DNA from: Streptomyces sp. NBC_01549
GTDB taxonomy: Bacteria; Actinomycetota; Actinomycetes; Streptomycetales; Streptomycetaceae
NCBI RefSeq assembly: GCF_026339955.1
Contig: NZ_JAPEPW010000003.1
Span: 186,001-250,000, forward strand
DNA length: 64,000 nucleotides
Direction: 5' to 3'
Part shown: positions 50,160 through 59,033 of the stretch, one piece after another
Layout: each line of letters starts with the position of its first letter
Position numbering within the stretch: the stretch's first letter is position 1
Notes under the pieces: model-generated
Databases searched by the model: none
Seen by the model: only the letters and a program-made list of their open reading frames with translations
Told to the model about the DNA's origin: nothing
Position numbers and translations under genes: made by a program

Positions 50160-51359
50160 CTATGCCGGGTTGGCGTCGCGGCGGACCAGCCCGGCCCGTA
50201 GAACGTTGATCGCACCCACGGTGTCCGCGTGTGCCTGGTGGTCACACGAGACGCAGTGGAACTTCTCCTGGGTTGTCCGGTTCTCCTTGGTGGTGTTCCC
50301 GCATTCGGGGCACCGCCGGGAGGTGTTGCGGGGGTCCACCGCCATCACTTGCCGTCCGGCTCCTTCCGCCTTGGCGGCCAGGATCGCGAGGAACACCCCC
50401 CATCCGGCATCGGCGATCGAGCGGTTGAGTCCCGCTTTCGCGCTGGCCCCGTTGGGCAGGAAGCTGCCCGGCTGTTCAGGGTTCGGCTTGGGTGCGGGGG
50501 CCTTGCTCATGTTGCGGATCTTGAGGTCTTCGTGCGCGATGAAGTCGTGCTCACGGACGAGACCGAGCGCGGTCTTGTGCGCGTGGTCCAGGCGCTGACG
50601 GCGGACCTTGCGGTGCAGCCGGGCCACGGCTTCCACGGCCTTGCGGCGGCGCTTGGAGCCCCGCTTGCAGCGGCTGAGAGCCTGCTGGGCGGCTTCGAGT
50701 TTCGCGGCGGCCTTCGCGCCGTGGCGGGGGTTGGGTACGAACTCGCCGTTGGAGTCAGCGAGGAAGTTGGCTATGCCCATGTCGATACCGACCACAGACC
50801 CGGTTGCCGGGAGCGGTTCGGGCTGGGGCTGCTCGGCGGTCAGGACGACGTACCAGCGGCGCCCTTCACGCTTGACGCTGATCGTCTTGACCTTGCCGAC
50901 TACGGGCCGGTGCTGGTGGACCTTGACGTGGCCGACGCCTTGGAGGCGCACGCGGGTGACGGGGTCGTGCGGGGTGGAGTCCCAGCGGCAGCCGTCACCG
51001 TCCTTGGGAAAGTCCACGGTGTCGAACCGCTTGCGCGACCGGAAACGCGGATACCCCGGCTTGTCCGCTGCCTTCACGCGCCGGAAGAACGCGGCGAACG
51101 CCTTGTCCAGCCGGCGCAAGGTCGCCTGCTGGCTGGAGAACGACCAGCGGCCCTGACGCTCGGGGTCGAAGGCCCGGATGTCCTTGAGCTGGGCCGACTG
51201 CTGCCCATACCGGATCGTCGTCTTCGAGGCGTGCCGGTAGGCGTCGCGGCGTTCCTGCAACGCCCCGTTGTAGAGGGAGCAGTGATCACGCAGCATCTCA
51301 CTGAGCGCTGCCGCCTGGCCCACGGTGGGCCGCATGAGGAACTTGTACGCACGGATCAT
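50160..51359 (-). CDS. tnpB: TnpB RNA-guided endonuclease
   Basis: About 399 aa. An N-terminal recognition region begins MIRAYKFLMRPTVGQAAALS, with GYPRFRSRKRFDTVDFP. The split RuvC domain has Asp in VVGIDMGIANF, Glu in FIAHEDLKIRNMSK and Asp in QAHADTVGAINVLRAGL, and the zinc finger is CPECG...CVSCDH. All catalytic residues are present. TnpB cuts DNA guided by an omega RNA made from the element's end; here that RNA would overlap the gene's 3' end and finish near the hairpin at 50133-50152. ATG at 51359 is preferred over 51368. Confidence 0.95.
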   Translation of the reverse strand: MIRAYKFLMRPTVGQAAALSEMLRDHCSLYNGALQERRDAYRHASKTTIRYGQQSAQLKDIRAFDPERQGRWSFSSQQATLRRLDKAFAAFFRRVKAADKPGYPRFRSRKRFDTVDFPKDGDGCRWDSTPHDPVTRVRLQGVGHVKVHQHRPVVGKVKTISVKREGRRWYVVLTAEQPQPEPLPATGSVVGIDMGIANFLADSNGEFVPNPRHGAKAAAKLEAAQQALSRCKRGSKRRRKAVEAVARLHRKVRRQRLDHAHKTALGLVREHDFIAHEDLKIRNMSKAPAPKPNPEQPGSFLPNGASAKAGLNRSIADAGWGVFLAILAAKAEGAGRQVMAVDPRNTSRRCPECGNTTKENRTTQEKFHCVSCDHQAHADTVGAINVLRAGLVRRDANPA

Positions 51360-51411
51360 CCGGCCCACCCCCTTTCCTGGTCAGCTTCGAAGATCATACT
51401 ACCCTTGGTGT

Positions 51412-51840
51412 ATGTCACCGCGCTGGGAACCAAACCCCGATATCCGTACCGGCCGTCACGTCACCTACAATCTGCACGCCCACTTGGTGTTCGTCACTAA
51501 GTACCGCAAGGACGTCTTTGATGACGCCATGCTGAAGCGGTGCGAGGAGATCATGCGGGAGGTGTGCGGCAGCTTCGAGACGGAGCTGAAGGAGTTCAAC
51601 GGCGAAGCCGATCACGTACACCTGCTCGTGCACTATCCGCCGAAGGTCGCCCTGTCCAAGCTGATCAACAGCCTGAAGGGCGTCAGCTCCCGTTACCTGC
51701 GCGCCGAGTACACCGGCCGCATCAACCGCATCGGGCTGGGCTCCGTGTTCTGGTCGCGCTCCTACTTCGCCGGTTCGTGCGGCGGCGCACCGCTCAGCAT
51801 CGTCCGTCAGTACATCGAGGGCCAGAAGCGGCCCACCTGA
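51412..51840 (+). CDS. tnpA: IS200-type Y1 transposase TnpA
   Basis: A 142-aa HUH single-strand transposase. The HUH motif is in NGEADHVHLLVHYPP and the nucleophile Tyr is in LSIVRQYIEGQ. TGRHVTYNLHAHLVFVTKYR is the usual opening. Length is family-normal and nothing is broken. It is divergent from tnpB with 52 bp between starts; the ATG at 51412 begins the family-like sequence. Confidence 0.95.
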   Translation: MSPRWEPNPDIRTGRHVTYNLHAHLVFVTKYRKDVFDDAMLKRCEEIMREVCGSFETELKEFNGEADHVHLLVHYPPKVALSKLINSLKGVSSRYLRAEYTGRINRIGLGSVFWSRSYFAGSCGGAPLSIVRQYIEGQKRPT

Positions 51841-51943
51841 CCGTCACCGAAGAGGCGCAGCGAACTCCGGCGCTGCGCGCCTCCGGTCCGAGGATGCGTT
51901 TCCCTCCCCGGCTGAAGCCGGGGATACCCACGCAAGATCAGGG

Positions 51944-53102
51944 ATGGGTGCCCTCGGTAGCGGCGCATTCACCAAGCTGCTGGGAGGCGGTTTCGATGAC
52001 CCGGCTTCCCAGTCCACCCGGGCACGCGATCTCATCGACAAGAAATTCGGCGGCGAGACCAACCTCGTGCTGCTAGTCCGCGCCGGCGACGGCCGGGTCG
52101 ACACCCCGTCCGCCGAGCAGAACGGCAAGGCACTGGTCGCGAGCCTGAAGAAGGAGAAGACGCTCGCGAACGTCGTCTCCTACTGGGACACGCGGAGCGC
52201 CCAACTCCTGTCCAAGGACGGCCGCGAGGCCATGGTCCTCGCCCACGTCAAGGGCGACCCGACCCAGCAGCAGAAGAACGCCACGAGCTTGCTCGACGAC
52301 TACGACGGCACGTACAACAAAGCCCTCACGGTACGGGCCGGTGGGGTGGCCGCCGTCGGCAACGACATGTCGACGCAGGTGGTCGAGGACCTTGAGCTGG
52401 CCGAGCTGATCGCGATCCCGCTGACCCTCATACTGCTGCTGTTCGTTTTCGGCAGCGTGGTCGCCGCGCTGCTGCCGCTGGCCATCGCCGTCATCGCCAT
52501 CCTGGGCTCGTTCGCCGAACTGTCCCTGCTCGCCGACGTCACCAGCGTCTCGAACACGGCGACCAACCTCACCACGGCTCTCGGCCTGGGACTGGGCATC
52601 GACTACGGCCTGTTGATGATCAGCCGGTTCAGGGAACAGCTCGCGACCGGCGCGAGCGTGGAGGACGCCGTCCGCCGGACGGTGCACACCGCCGGCCGCA
52701 CCGTCGCGTTCTCCGCCTCCACCGTGGCCGCCGCACTCGCGGCGCTTCTCGTCTTCCCGCAGTATTTCCTGCGGTCGTTCGGCTTCGCCGGGGTCGGCGT
52801 CGTCGCCATCGCGGCCGTCAGCGCGCTGTTCGTCATGCCGCCGCTGCTCGTCGTCCTGGGGCACCGGGTCAACAAGGGGCAGATGCCCTGGGCGAAGACC
52901 GCGAACGCCACCACGCGCGTCTCCATATGGGCGCGGCTGGCGCGTACCGTCATGCGGCGGCCCGCGCTCACCGCGCTGCCCGTCCTCGCGGTCCTGCTGG
53001 TGGCGGCGAGCCCGCTGCTCGGCATCACCTTCGGCACCCCGGACGAACGCGTGCTGCCCAAGGACGCCGAGAGCCGCCAGGTCTCCGCGACGCTCCAGAA
53101 GA
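51944..53102 (+). pseudogene. MMPL/RND transporter, truncated at both ends
   Basis: The frame opens at GVLGSGAFTKLLGGG-like sequence (MGALGSGAFTKLLGGGFDDP), which in MMPL transporters follows a first membrane helix that is missing here. It continues through the periplasmic loop and helices 2-6 (ELIAIPLTLILLLFVFGSVV, ALGLGLGIDYGLLMISRFRE, with the conserved Asp-Tyr pair). The frame ends near ATLQKN (about 53102), after the second-half opening helix, followed by Arg-rich unrelated residues. The second transporter half is absent. The IS200/IS605 end lies about 10 bp upstream, so insertion and flanking deletion probably removed the 5' part. Confidence 0.85.
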
Positions 53103-53301
53103 ACTTACGCCGGCGAAGAGGACGTCGCCGGGTTCAAGTTCTGGCGGATGACTGACGAGGCGAGAGTTTGTGCCTGACGCCCCTGGGTCAACGTCGACTC
53201 CGCCACCAAGTCGGGCAGTACATCCCACGATCGTGTCCCACCGGGAACCCATCCATGCCACGCGCCGGCTCCGGCTACCTCCAGCCGGCGCAGCTCGACA
53301 G

Positions 53302-53898
53302 TCAGCGGGCGATTGAGATCGCGAAGGGTGTGAATCCGGTGGAACGGATGACGTGAGGTACGAACAGGATCGCGGCCTCTGTGGCGCGGGCGGTCTGGAT
53401 CCCGCCGAGGTCGGTGATCCATTCCTTTTGCCAGCCGAGGTCGGTGAGCAGTTCGCGGACGCTCTGCTTGGCCTGCGCGTCCTCGCCGGAGAGGAACACG
53501 GTCGGTGTCTGGGCGAGCGTGTCCGGCGAGGTCATCACCGGGAAGAGCATGGTGTTGAGTGTCTTGACGACGCGCGTTTCGGGGAGCGCCTTCTGGAGCT
53601 GTTCGGCCAGGCTCGAGCCGGGGTAGATCAGATCGGCGGGCAGTCCGTCCGGTCCGTCGGTGGTGGCGTTGGAGACGTCGACGAGGATCTTGTCCCGGAG
53701 TTCTTCGCGCAGAGCGGCGAGCCGGTCCAGCGAGCCGGCGCCCGGGGTGGCGTTGATGACGATCCGGGCAGTCCGGGCGGCGTCGGCGGCGGTGCCCGGC
53801 GTGCGGTCCGCCACTGTTACTTCGTGTCCTGCCCGGGCGAGGGCTGCGGCCAGGTTGCCGCCGACGCGGCCGTTTCCGAGAACTGCGATCTTGGTCAT
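53302..53898 (-). CDS. NADPH-dependent F420 reductase-like protein
   Basis: A 198-aa Rossmann protein: MTKIAVLGNGRVGGNLAAAL, AGHEVTVADRTPG, RIVINATPGAGSLDRLAALR, KILVDVSNATTDGPDG, and TRVVKTLNTMLFPVMTSPDT, ending with SIAR. The pattern is that of the F420:NADP reductase-like family, like the protein at 8004 but about 47 residues shorter. ATG at 53898 is preceded by GGAAGGAC. It starts 43 bp after the IMPase-like gene stop, so the two form an operon divergent from a LysR gene. Confidence 0.9.
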   Translation of the reverse strand: MTKIAVLGNGRVGGNLAAALARAGHEVTVADRTPGTAADAARTARIVINATPGAGSLDRLAALREELRDKILVDVSNATTDGPDGLPADLIYPGSSLAEQLQKALPETRVVKTLNTMLFPVMTSPDTLAQTPTVFLSGEDAQAKQSVRELLTDLGWQKEWITDLGGIQTARATEAAILFVPHVIRSTGFTPFAISIAR

Positions 53899-53941
53899 GA
53901 TGATCTGGTCCTTCCGTGGGCGTGCGGGTTGTAGTGCGCGG

Positions 53942-54760
53942 TCAGCGCGAGAGCGTGGACACGGCCTCGGCGTGGACGCCCGGCGCGGCGGCCACAAAGC
54001 TCTGGCTCTGGGGGGTCCAGGGGCGGCCCTCGGCGTCGGAGATCCGTCCGCCGGCCTCGGTGACGAGCAGCGCTCCGGGAAGCAGGTCCGCGCGGGCGCC
54101 GGCGAACTGCCAGAAGGCGTCGATCCGGCCGGCGGCTACGTTCAGCAGGTGCAGGGTCGCGGGCACGGCGACGCGGACGACGAGCGCGTCGAAGAGCATC
54201 GCGGTGATCGAGGAGCCGACCCGCCGCACGACCTTTTCGTCCTCGTCCGGCCGGGCCTGGCTGGTGGCCACGATGCTCAGGCCGAGGTCGGCGGTCTGGG
54301 AGACGTGCAGCGGCCGGCCGTCGAGGTGGGCGCCCGCGCCGGTGAGCGCGGTGTAGGTCTCGCCGGTCAACGGCAGGTGCACTGCGGTGAGCACCGGCTG
54401 ATTCTCCCGCACGAGGGTGGCGGTCACCGCCCACTCCGGCAGGGCGTGCAGGTGGTTGACGTTGCCCTCGGCCGGATCCACGACCCACCACTCGCCGGCC
54501 GGCAGCGCCCCGCCGTCCAGTTCGTCCTCCACCCAGCCGGCCTGCGGACGCAGGCTCGTGAGACGGGGACGCAGGATGTCGAGAGCCGCGTCGTCGTTGA
54601 CGGCCAGCGCGCGCATCAGCTCTTCGCGGCTCTGGTAGCGGACCACCTCGCCGAAGCGCTCGCGCAGCGCCGAACCCGCCTCACGCACGGCGATCGCGGT
54701 CTGGGCGAGCAGGTCGGCGTCGGAGGCGGCGACGTCGGTGGTCTGAAGCGTTTCGGACAT
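53942..54760 (-). CDS. inositol monophosphatase-like protein with altered metal site
   Basis: A 272-aa IMPase/FIG-fold protein: AIAVREAGSALRERFGEVV, AALDILRPRLTSLRPQAGWV-EDEL, then WWVVDPAEGNVNHLHALPEW where the family has DPIDGTxNF, and later GRIDAFWQFAGARADLLPGA and LLVTEAGGRISDAEG with the C-terminal Asp region (family WDxAAG). The central DPIDGT motif is changed to DPAEGN, and the C-terminal WD to ADL. Asp, Glu and Asp remain, so metal binding may be kept but specificity is probably changed. First gene of an operon divergent from the LysR gene at 54900. Confidence 0.88.
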   Translation of the reverse strand: MSETLQTTDVAASDADLLAQTAIAVREAGSALRERFGEVVRYQSREELMRALAVNDDAALDILRPRLTSLRPQAGWVEDELDGGALPAGEWWVVDPAEGNVNHLHALPEWAVTATLVRENQPVLTAVHLPLTGETYTALTGAGAHLDGRPLHVSQTADLGLSIVATSQARPDEDEKVVRRVGSSITAMLFDALVVRVAVPATLHLLNVAAGRIDAFWQFAGARADLLPGALLVTEAGGRISDAEGRPWTPQSQSFVAAAPGVHAEAVSTLSR

Positions 54761-54899
54761 GGCGGTATTCCCGTCTGAGGAGGGGTGCTGAGGCCGGTCG
54801 AGGGCCGAACTGCGCGTTACTTCTTGCGCTTTCGCCTCAACGGTAGGCAGCCCGGCGATTAACTTCAAATGCATGTCAGGCACGGTTAGAATTACTCAC

Positions 54900-55793
54900 A
54901 TGCAATTGGATTTGAACCTGCTCGCCGCGCTCGACGCGCTGCTGGAGGAGGGCAGTGTGGCCGGGGCGGCGGCGCGCCTGCACGTCACCGCCCCCGCGAT
55001 GAGCCGGAGTCTGGGCCGGATCCGGCGCACGACCGGGGATCAGATCCTCGTGCGCACCGGCCGCACGATGACCCCGACGCCGTATGCGATCGCCGTCCGG
55101 GAACAGGTGCACGAGCTGCTGCACCAGGTCCAGGGGGTGCTGGCACCGAGCCGTGAACTCGATCTGGCAACGCTCGAGCGCACGTTCACACTCCGCTGGC
55201 ACGATTCCCTCGTCGCCTTGAGCGGCCCCGCACTGCTCGCGGCCGTGCGCGGACAGGCGCCAGGCGTGCGACTGCGCTTCGTCGCGGAATCGAGCATCGA
55301 CACCCCCGAATTGCGGCGCGGCGAGGTCGACCTGGAGGCGAACTCCAACCGCCCGAGCGCACCGGACATCCGTGCCGAGAACGTGGGCGAGACCCGCCTC
55401 GTCGTCGTCGCGAGGCAGGGGCACCCCCTCACCCGCGTCAGGACCCTCACCGCACAGCAGTACGCCGACGCTGAACACGTCACCGTCTCGCGACGTGGAA
55501 ACCTCACCAACGCCATCGACGACGCCCTCGCCCGGCTCGGCCTCACCCGCCGTGTGGTGGCGACCGCGCCCACGGAAGGGGCCGCTCTGGAGTTCGCGCG
55601 CGGCTCCGACATCCTGATCAGCGTCCCCGAAGCCACCACGCGGTCAGCGGTCGCCGACCTCGGCCTGGTCGTGCTCCCCCTCCCGCTCGAACTGCCGTCG
55701 GCACCGATATACCTGTCATGGCATCAGCGCTACGACACCGATCACGCCCACGCCTGGCTCCGCGGACTGGCGCGAACCGCGCTGGCCCTGTGA
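54900..55793 (+). CDS. LysR family transcriptional regulator
   Basis: A 297-aa protein. The N-terminal winged HTH is MQLDLNLLAALDALLEEGSV with AGAAARLHVTAPAMSRSLGR and ILVRTGRTMTPTPYA, followed by a periplasmic-binding-protein-like effector domain (HDSLVALSGPALLAAVRGQA, RLRFVAESSIDTPELRRGEV). ATG at 54900 matches the family start; an upstream start would add nine residues. It is divergent from the IMPase-like/F420-reductase operon across 139 bp, the classic LysR arrangement, and probably controls that operon. Confidence 0.94.
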   Translation: MQLDLNLLAALDALLEEGSVAGAAARLHVTAPAMSRSLGRIRRTTGDQILVRTGRTMTPTPYAIAVREQVHELLHQVQGVLAPSRELDLATLERTFTLRWHDSLVALSGPALLAAVRGQAPGVRLRFVAESSIDTPELRRGEVDLEANSNRPSAPDIRAENVGETRLVVVARQGHPLTRVRTLTAQQYADAEHVTVSRRGNLTNAIDDALARLGLTRRVVATAPTEGAALEFARGSDILISVPEATTRSAVADLGLVVLPLPLELPSAPIYLSWHQRYDTDHAHAWLRGLARTALAL

Positions 55794-56292
55794 GGAGCGT
55801 CGTAGTCGGCGCCGTGGCTGCGTCACTCCTGCGTCCACGGTCCACGCGACCACCACGGCGATCTGCTTGAACGTCAGCAGCGGCTTGTCCGTGCGGGTGC
55901 TGGCCGTGGAGGCGGCTCACAATCGCGGCTCGCCGGTGTGCAGATCAATCTCACCGGGATTTCCTGTACCTCAACTACTTTCCAGGAGTCGGGCGTTCAC
56001 TGGCACAGGACCTACCGCCCTCAAGCCATAACAAGGGCGAGTTCGGCACCGCCGGGCTACGCGGGGACGGCCGCTGAACCGTGATCGATTAACGCCGGAA
56101 GCAACAACTCGGGATAGGCGAGAGAACGGAGGGCCGGCACCGTGCAAGCGGTCTCACCGAACTCCTTGCCCGAGCACTCCGCGACCGCGGCCGCCAGGTC
56201 GAAGTCGAGCACCTCCACGTCCACCTCCCGCGCGTGCTGAAAACGCCTGCCACAAGCCCCGCCAACACCAACCCCGAGCAGGAGCCCACCCG
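55794..56292. other. intergenic region, no recognised gene
   Basis: Short minus-strand stretches such as RTDKPLLTFKQIAVVVAWTV look protein-like (about 55830-55910) but are bounded by stops, so decayed coding DNA is possible. Nothing else is recognised. The last 100 bp may carry the promoter of the gene at 56293. Confidence 0.4.
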
Positions 56293-57144
56293 ATGAAGCG
56301 TCTCTTCCGCCGCTGCGGGCACGCGCCCGGCGCCCTCTCCCTCGAGGACCAGGCCGCCGTCGACGTGTTCCGCGCGATGCTTGCCGCCCTCCGCGACCCG
56401 GAACCCTGGACCCCCGGCCGCTGCCAGGACGTCGCCGTCCGGATCGGCCCCTTCGTGGAGCGCGCCCACCCGCGCCCGGGTGACGACCGCGGGCCCGACA
56501 TCATCGCCGTCGCCCTGCAACACCCCAGCGGCTCGTATGCGCCATACGGCGCCCGCTACCGGCGGCTGGGCTGGCTGCGCTGCGAGACGGACAAGATCCT
56601 CGGTGCGTGGAGTCCGGCCTACGAGCCGCTCACCCACGCCGCGGCGGGCCTGGACCTCCCCGACGACGTCGGCATGGTCCCGGCGAACTACGGCGTCCAC
56701 GTCGAAGCACGCCGCAGCGACGGCACCGGGTACACGCTGCTCCGCCTCGGTCCCTATAACCAGACCTGGCTCGCCGGCCACGACGCCGACCGGCTCAACA
56801 CCGAGCTGGCGGGCAAGGCGGCCACCGTGGTCCCCGGATTCACGGTCACCGCGAAGGCCGCGCCGTTCGACGTCAGCGACCACGAGAGCTACGACGACCC
56901 GTACGAGACCGACGCCACTGTGCTCCTGGCGGCCGCTATCGCCAGGGAGCCGACGCCGCCGAGAACTCCGTGGACCAAGACCAGTTGGCCGTCGACCGGG
57001 CCGTCGGCGAAGACGGCGCGGTGGGCGGTGATGCCGGGGATGCCGAGGCTCGCGCCCAACTCGTCACTGAGGTGGTCGGGCAGAGGTGCGGCCTGGTGGT
57101 CGGGTACGACGGTGTACTGGTCGGCCGTGCCGAAGGGGCGGTAG
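56293..57144 (+). CDS. hypothetical protein truncated at a recombination breakpoint
   Basis: Residues 1 to about 212 look like a natural globular protein: SLEDQAAVDVFRAMLAALRD, DIIAVALQHPSGSYAPYGAR, DDVGMVPANYGVHVEARRSD and AATVVPGFTVTAKAAPFDVS. After VLLAAAIARE (about 56935) the frame runs antisense through the oxidoreductase gene on the other strand and becomes Trp/Ser/Arg-rich. The authentic 3' end is therefore lost. No family is recognised. Confidence 0.55.
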   Translation: MKRLFRRCGHAPGALSLEDQAAVDVFRAMLAALRDPEPWTPGRCQDVAVRIGPFVERAHPRPGDDRGPDIIAVALQHPSGSYAPYGARYRRLGWLRCETDKILGAWSPAYEPLTHAAAGLDLPDDVGMVPANYGVHVEARRSDGTGYTLLRLGPYNQTWLAGHDADRLNTELAGKAATVVPGFTVTAKAAPFDVSDHESYDDPYETDATVLLAAAIAREPTPPRTPWTKTSWPSTGPSAKTARWAVMPGMPRLAPNSSLRWSGRGAAWWSGTTVYWSAVPKGR

Positions 57145-57425
57145 GACTGGGCGCCGTATACCCAGACCCGCTGTCCGACGCGGCGGGCGTCGACTCCGGC
57201 GCCCACGACGTCGATGACTCCGGCGGCGTCGCTGTGCGGGATCACCCGCGGGAAGGGCATGGACGAACCGTGCCAGCCGCGCCGTTTCTTGGTGTCGCCT
57301 GGGTTGACGCCCGAGACGGTGACACGGACGCGGACCTCGCCGGGGCCGGGGACGGGATCAGGGAGTTCAGCGACGTGCAGGACATCGGCGGCGGGTCCCT
57401 GGGCGTCGTACCAGGAAGCAAGCAT
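56889..57425 (-). pseudogene. MDR-family oxidoreductase, 3' truncated
   Basis: ATG at 57425 with GGAGG upstream opens MLASWYDAQGPAADVLHVAE, then VRVTVSGVNPGDTKKRRGWH, VIPHSDAAGVIDVVGAGVDA, TADQYTVVPDHQAAPLPDHL and QLVLVHGVLGGVGSLA, the start of the Rossmann fold. It then stops making family sense after GVGSLA (about 56935) and ends at 56889. Over half of the cofactor domain is missing. The break coincides with the break in the gene on the opposite strand. It is followed upstream by a PadR gene 21 bp away. Confidence 0.8.
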
Positions 57426-57445
57426 GGGGGTACCTCCGTGGACAG

Positions 57446-58024
57446 TCAGCTCGCGGGAGCGGCGGGCGCATGCGGATCGCTGTCGATGCATGCGGCGTCG
57501 AATACGGGCGGTTCCTCGCCGAGGGTCTCGCGCAGCCAGGTCCGTTCGGCGCGGCTGGTGGCGCGGGCGGTGAGCAGCATGCCCCGCCGGTAGGGGTCGG
57601 CGACCTCCTCGGCACGCAGGGGCCGCTCGTTGTCGTAGAAGAAGCTCGCCGGTTCGTCCAGGAACTCCAGCCGTCTGCGCAGCACCGCGTGCTGTTCGGC
57701 CACGGCGGGCAGGTGGGAGAGGAAGGCCAGGACGACGTAGAACCGGGTGAAGTCGGTGATCTCGTGGTCGGCGGGCTTGCGCAGGCGCTGAAGCATGTCG
57801 GCCCGTCCGGCCGCGGTCAGGCTGAGCACGTATCGGGCCGCCCCCGCGGCCGGGTCTGTGCGCCGCTCGATCAAGCCCGCCCTGGTCAGGCGATTGATCG
57901 CCGGATACAGGCTGCCGTCACTGACCGGCCGCGTATAGCCGGTCAGCTGTGAGATGCGGCGGCGCAGCTCGTGTCCAGGCAGGGGTCCCTCGGCGAGGAA
58001 GCCGAGTATCGCGAGTTCCAGCAT
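57446..58024 (-). CDS. PadR family transcriptional regulator
   Basis: A 192-aa protein starting MLELAILGFLAEGPLPGHEL, with LTGYTRPVSDGSLYPAINRL, GLIERRTDPAAGAARYVLSL and TAAGRADMLQRL, the PadR winged helix, followed by a Vir-type C-terminal dimerisation domain. ATG 58024 is chosen because the upstream possible start (58048) overlaps the operator. A perfect inverted repeat lies 20 bp upstream of the start, and a SnoaL-like gene diverges from it. The gene is followed by the truncated MDR gene on the same strand. Confidence 0.92.
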   Translation of the reverse strand: MLELAILGFLAEGPLPGHELRRRISQLTGYTRPVSDGSLYPAINRLTRAGLIERRTDPAAGAARYVLSLTAAGRADMLQRLRKPADHEITDFTRFYVVLAFLSHLPAVAEQHAVLRRRLEFLDEPASFFYDNERPLRAEEVADPYRRGMLLTARATSRAERTWLRETLGEEPPVFDAACIDSDPHAPAAPAS

Positions 58025-58043
58025 GAGTCCATCTTCGCACGCG

Positions 58044-58077
58044 AACATCGAATCGATGTGGACATCGATTCGATGTT
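58044..58077. promoter_or_regulatory. perfect PadR operator
   Basis: AACATCGAATCGATGT (58044-58059), spacer GG, and its exact complement (58062-58077). Nested ATGT/ACAT ends with an 8-bp interior match the ATGT-N8-ACAT pattern known for PadR-family sites. It is shared by the PadR gene (minus) and the SnoaL-like gene (plus, start 46 bp away), so both are likely repressed together. Confidence 0.85.
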
Positions 58078-58123
58078 ACGCTCGCAGGTACCCGCCCAAA
58101 CGTCTCTGGAGAGGCACAGCAAG

Positions 58124-58543
58124 ATGCCATCGCAGTCCACCGAGTCAGTGATGAACCGTTTCGTCGAGTTCATCAACACGGGCAACGAGGATCTCGCCCG
58201 CGAGGTCATTTCTCCGGACGCGGTGTTCCACGCGCCAAGCCACCCGGAACCACTGCGAGGGCCCGATGGGTACATGGAAGTCATCGGGATGATGCGCAGC
58301 GCCTTCCCCGACGTCCAGTGGACGCTGGAGGAGACAGTCACCGAAGGCGACACCGTGGCCGCGCGGTTCACCATGCGGGGAACCCACGACGGTGAATTCT
58401 TCGGGATCCCGGCGAGCGGCAACAAGATCTCGGTGCAGGCCATGAACTTCTACTACCTGGCCGACGGCCGGATCGTCGGCGAACGGGGCCAGCCCGACCT
58501 CCTCGGGGTGATGCAGCAGATCGGTGCCGTACCGGCGCCGTGA
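58124..58543 (+). CDS. SnoaL-like / ester cyclase family protein
   Basis: A 139-aa single-domain protein of the NTF2-like fold: MNRFVEFINTGNEDLAREVI, SPDAVFHAPSHPEPLRGPDG, MMRSAFPDVQWTLEETVTEG, DTVAARFTMRGTHDGEFFGI and GERGQPDLLGVMQQIG. The AFPD-x-x-W-x-x-E pattern and GTHxGxFxGIPxxG are SnoaL/ester cyclase hallmarks. ATG 58124 is preceded by GGAGAGGC. It is divergent from PadR around a perfect operator. The enzymatic role is unknown; family members include cyclases and hydrolases of small ligands. Confidence 0.9.
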   Translation: MPSQSTESVMNRFVEFINTGNEDLAREVISPDAVFHAPSHPEPLRGPDGYMEVIGMMRSAFPDVQWTLEETVTEGDTVAARFTMRGTHDGEFFGIPASGNKISVQAMNFYYLADGRIVGERGQPDLLGVMQQIGAVPAP

Positions 58544-59033
58544 ACCTTGTAGCGCCGGGTGAGCCTTCTGCCGCGCGGGATTGCCGATGCCGGTAGGGGG
58601 CCGTACGGCGCTGCGGCAGAGGGCGAAGGCCCGCACCGGAGCGCGGGCGGCCGGCGGGTTCACCGCAAGAGGCCGGTCTTGTTCTTGATTCGGCGTCTTC
58701 GCGCAGACAGCGCCCGTTCGGCGAGAGCTTTACACCTTGTCACCGCTGACGTGACCGAGCCGGGTACGGAACTGCTCGCTCTACGGCGAATACTGCAACC
58801 CTCGAATACCGACGGTCCACCAGTGTCTGTACCCGGGCGGCGACCCCGCAGTACTCATCCCCCGCATCCCGCGTGCCGTCCACACACACGGCGTCTTCTT
58901 ACGGCACCCGCACCCTTGTGCATAAGCGGTCAGTGACCGGTTTGGGAGGCGGTGTGCTCGGTGTCCCGGGCGCAGGGGGCGGAGCGGCGTCTGTACGCGG
59001 CAGTGGTCAGTGCCGCGCACCGGCCGGGGCTGG
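58544..59033. other. intergenic region, no recognised gene
   Basis: No frame on either strand looks protein-like over more than a few dozen codons. No repeat or RNA structure was noticed. Confidence 0.4.

Larger units (their letters stand above)
50125..51935. mobile_element. IS200/IS605-family element
   Basis: Divergent tnpA (plus) and tnpB (minus) are flanked by subterminal hairpins. At the tnpB end CCCCCTCG-tgaa-CGAGGGGG spans 50133-50152; at the tnpA end CCCCGGC-tgaa-GCCGGGG spans 51906-51923. Both carry the same TGAA tetraloop, as expected for structures recognised as single strands by the Y1 transposase. There are no inverted terminal repeats, typical for the family. Exact ends are inferred to within about 15 bp. 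Confidence 0.88.
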
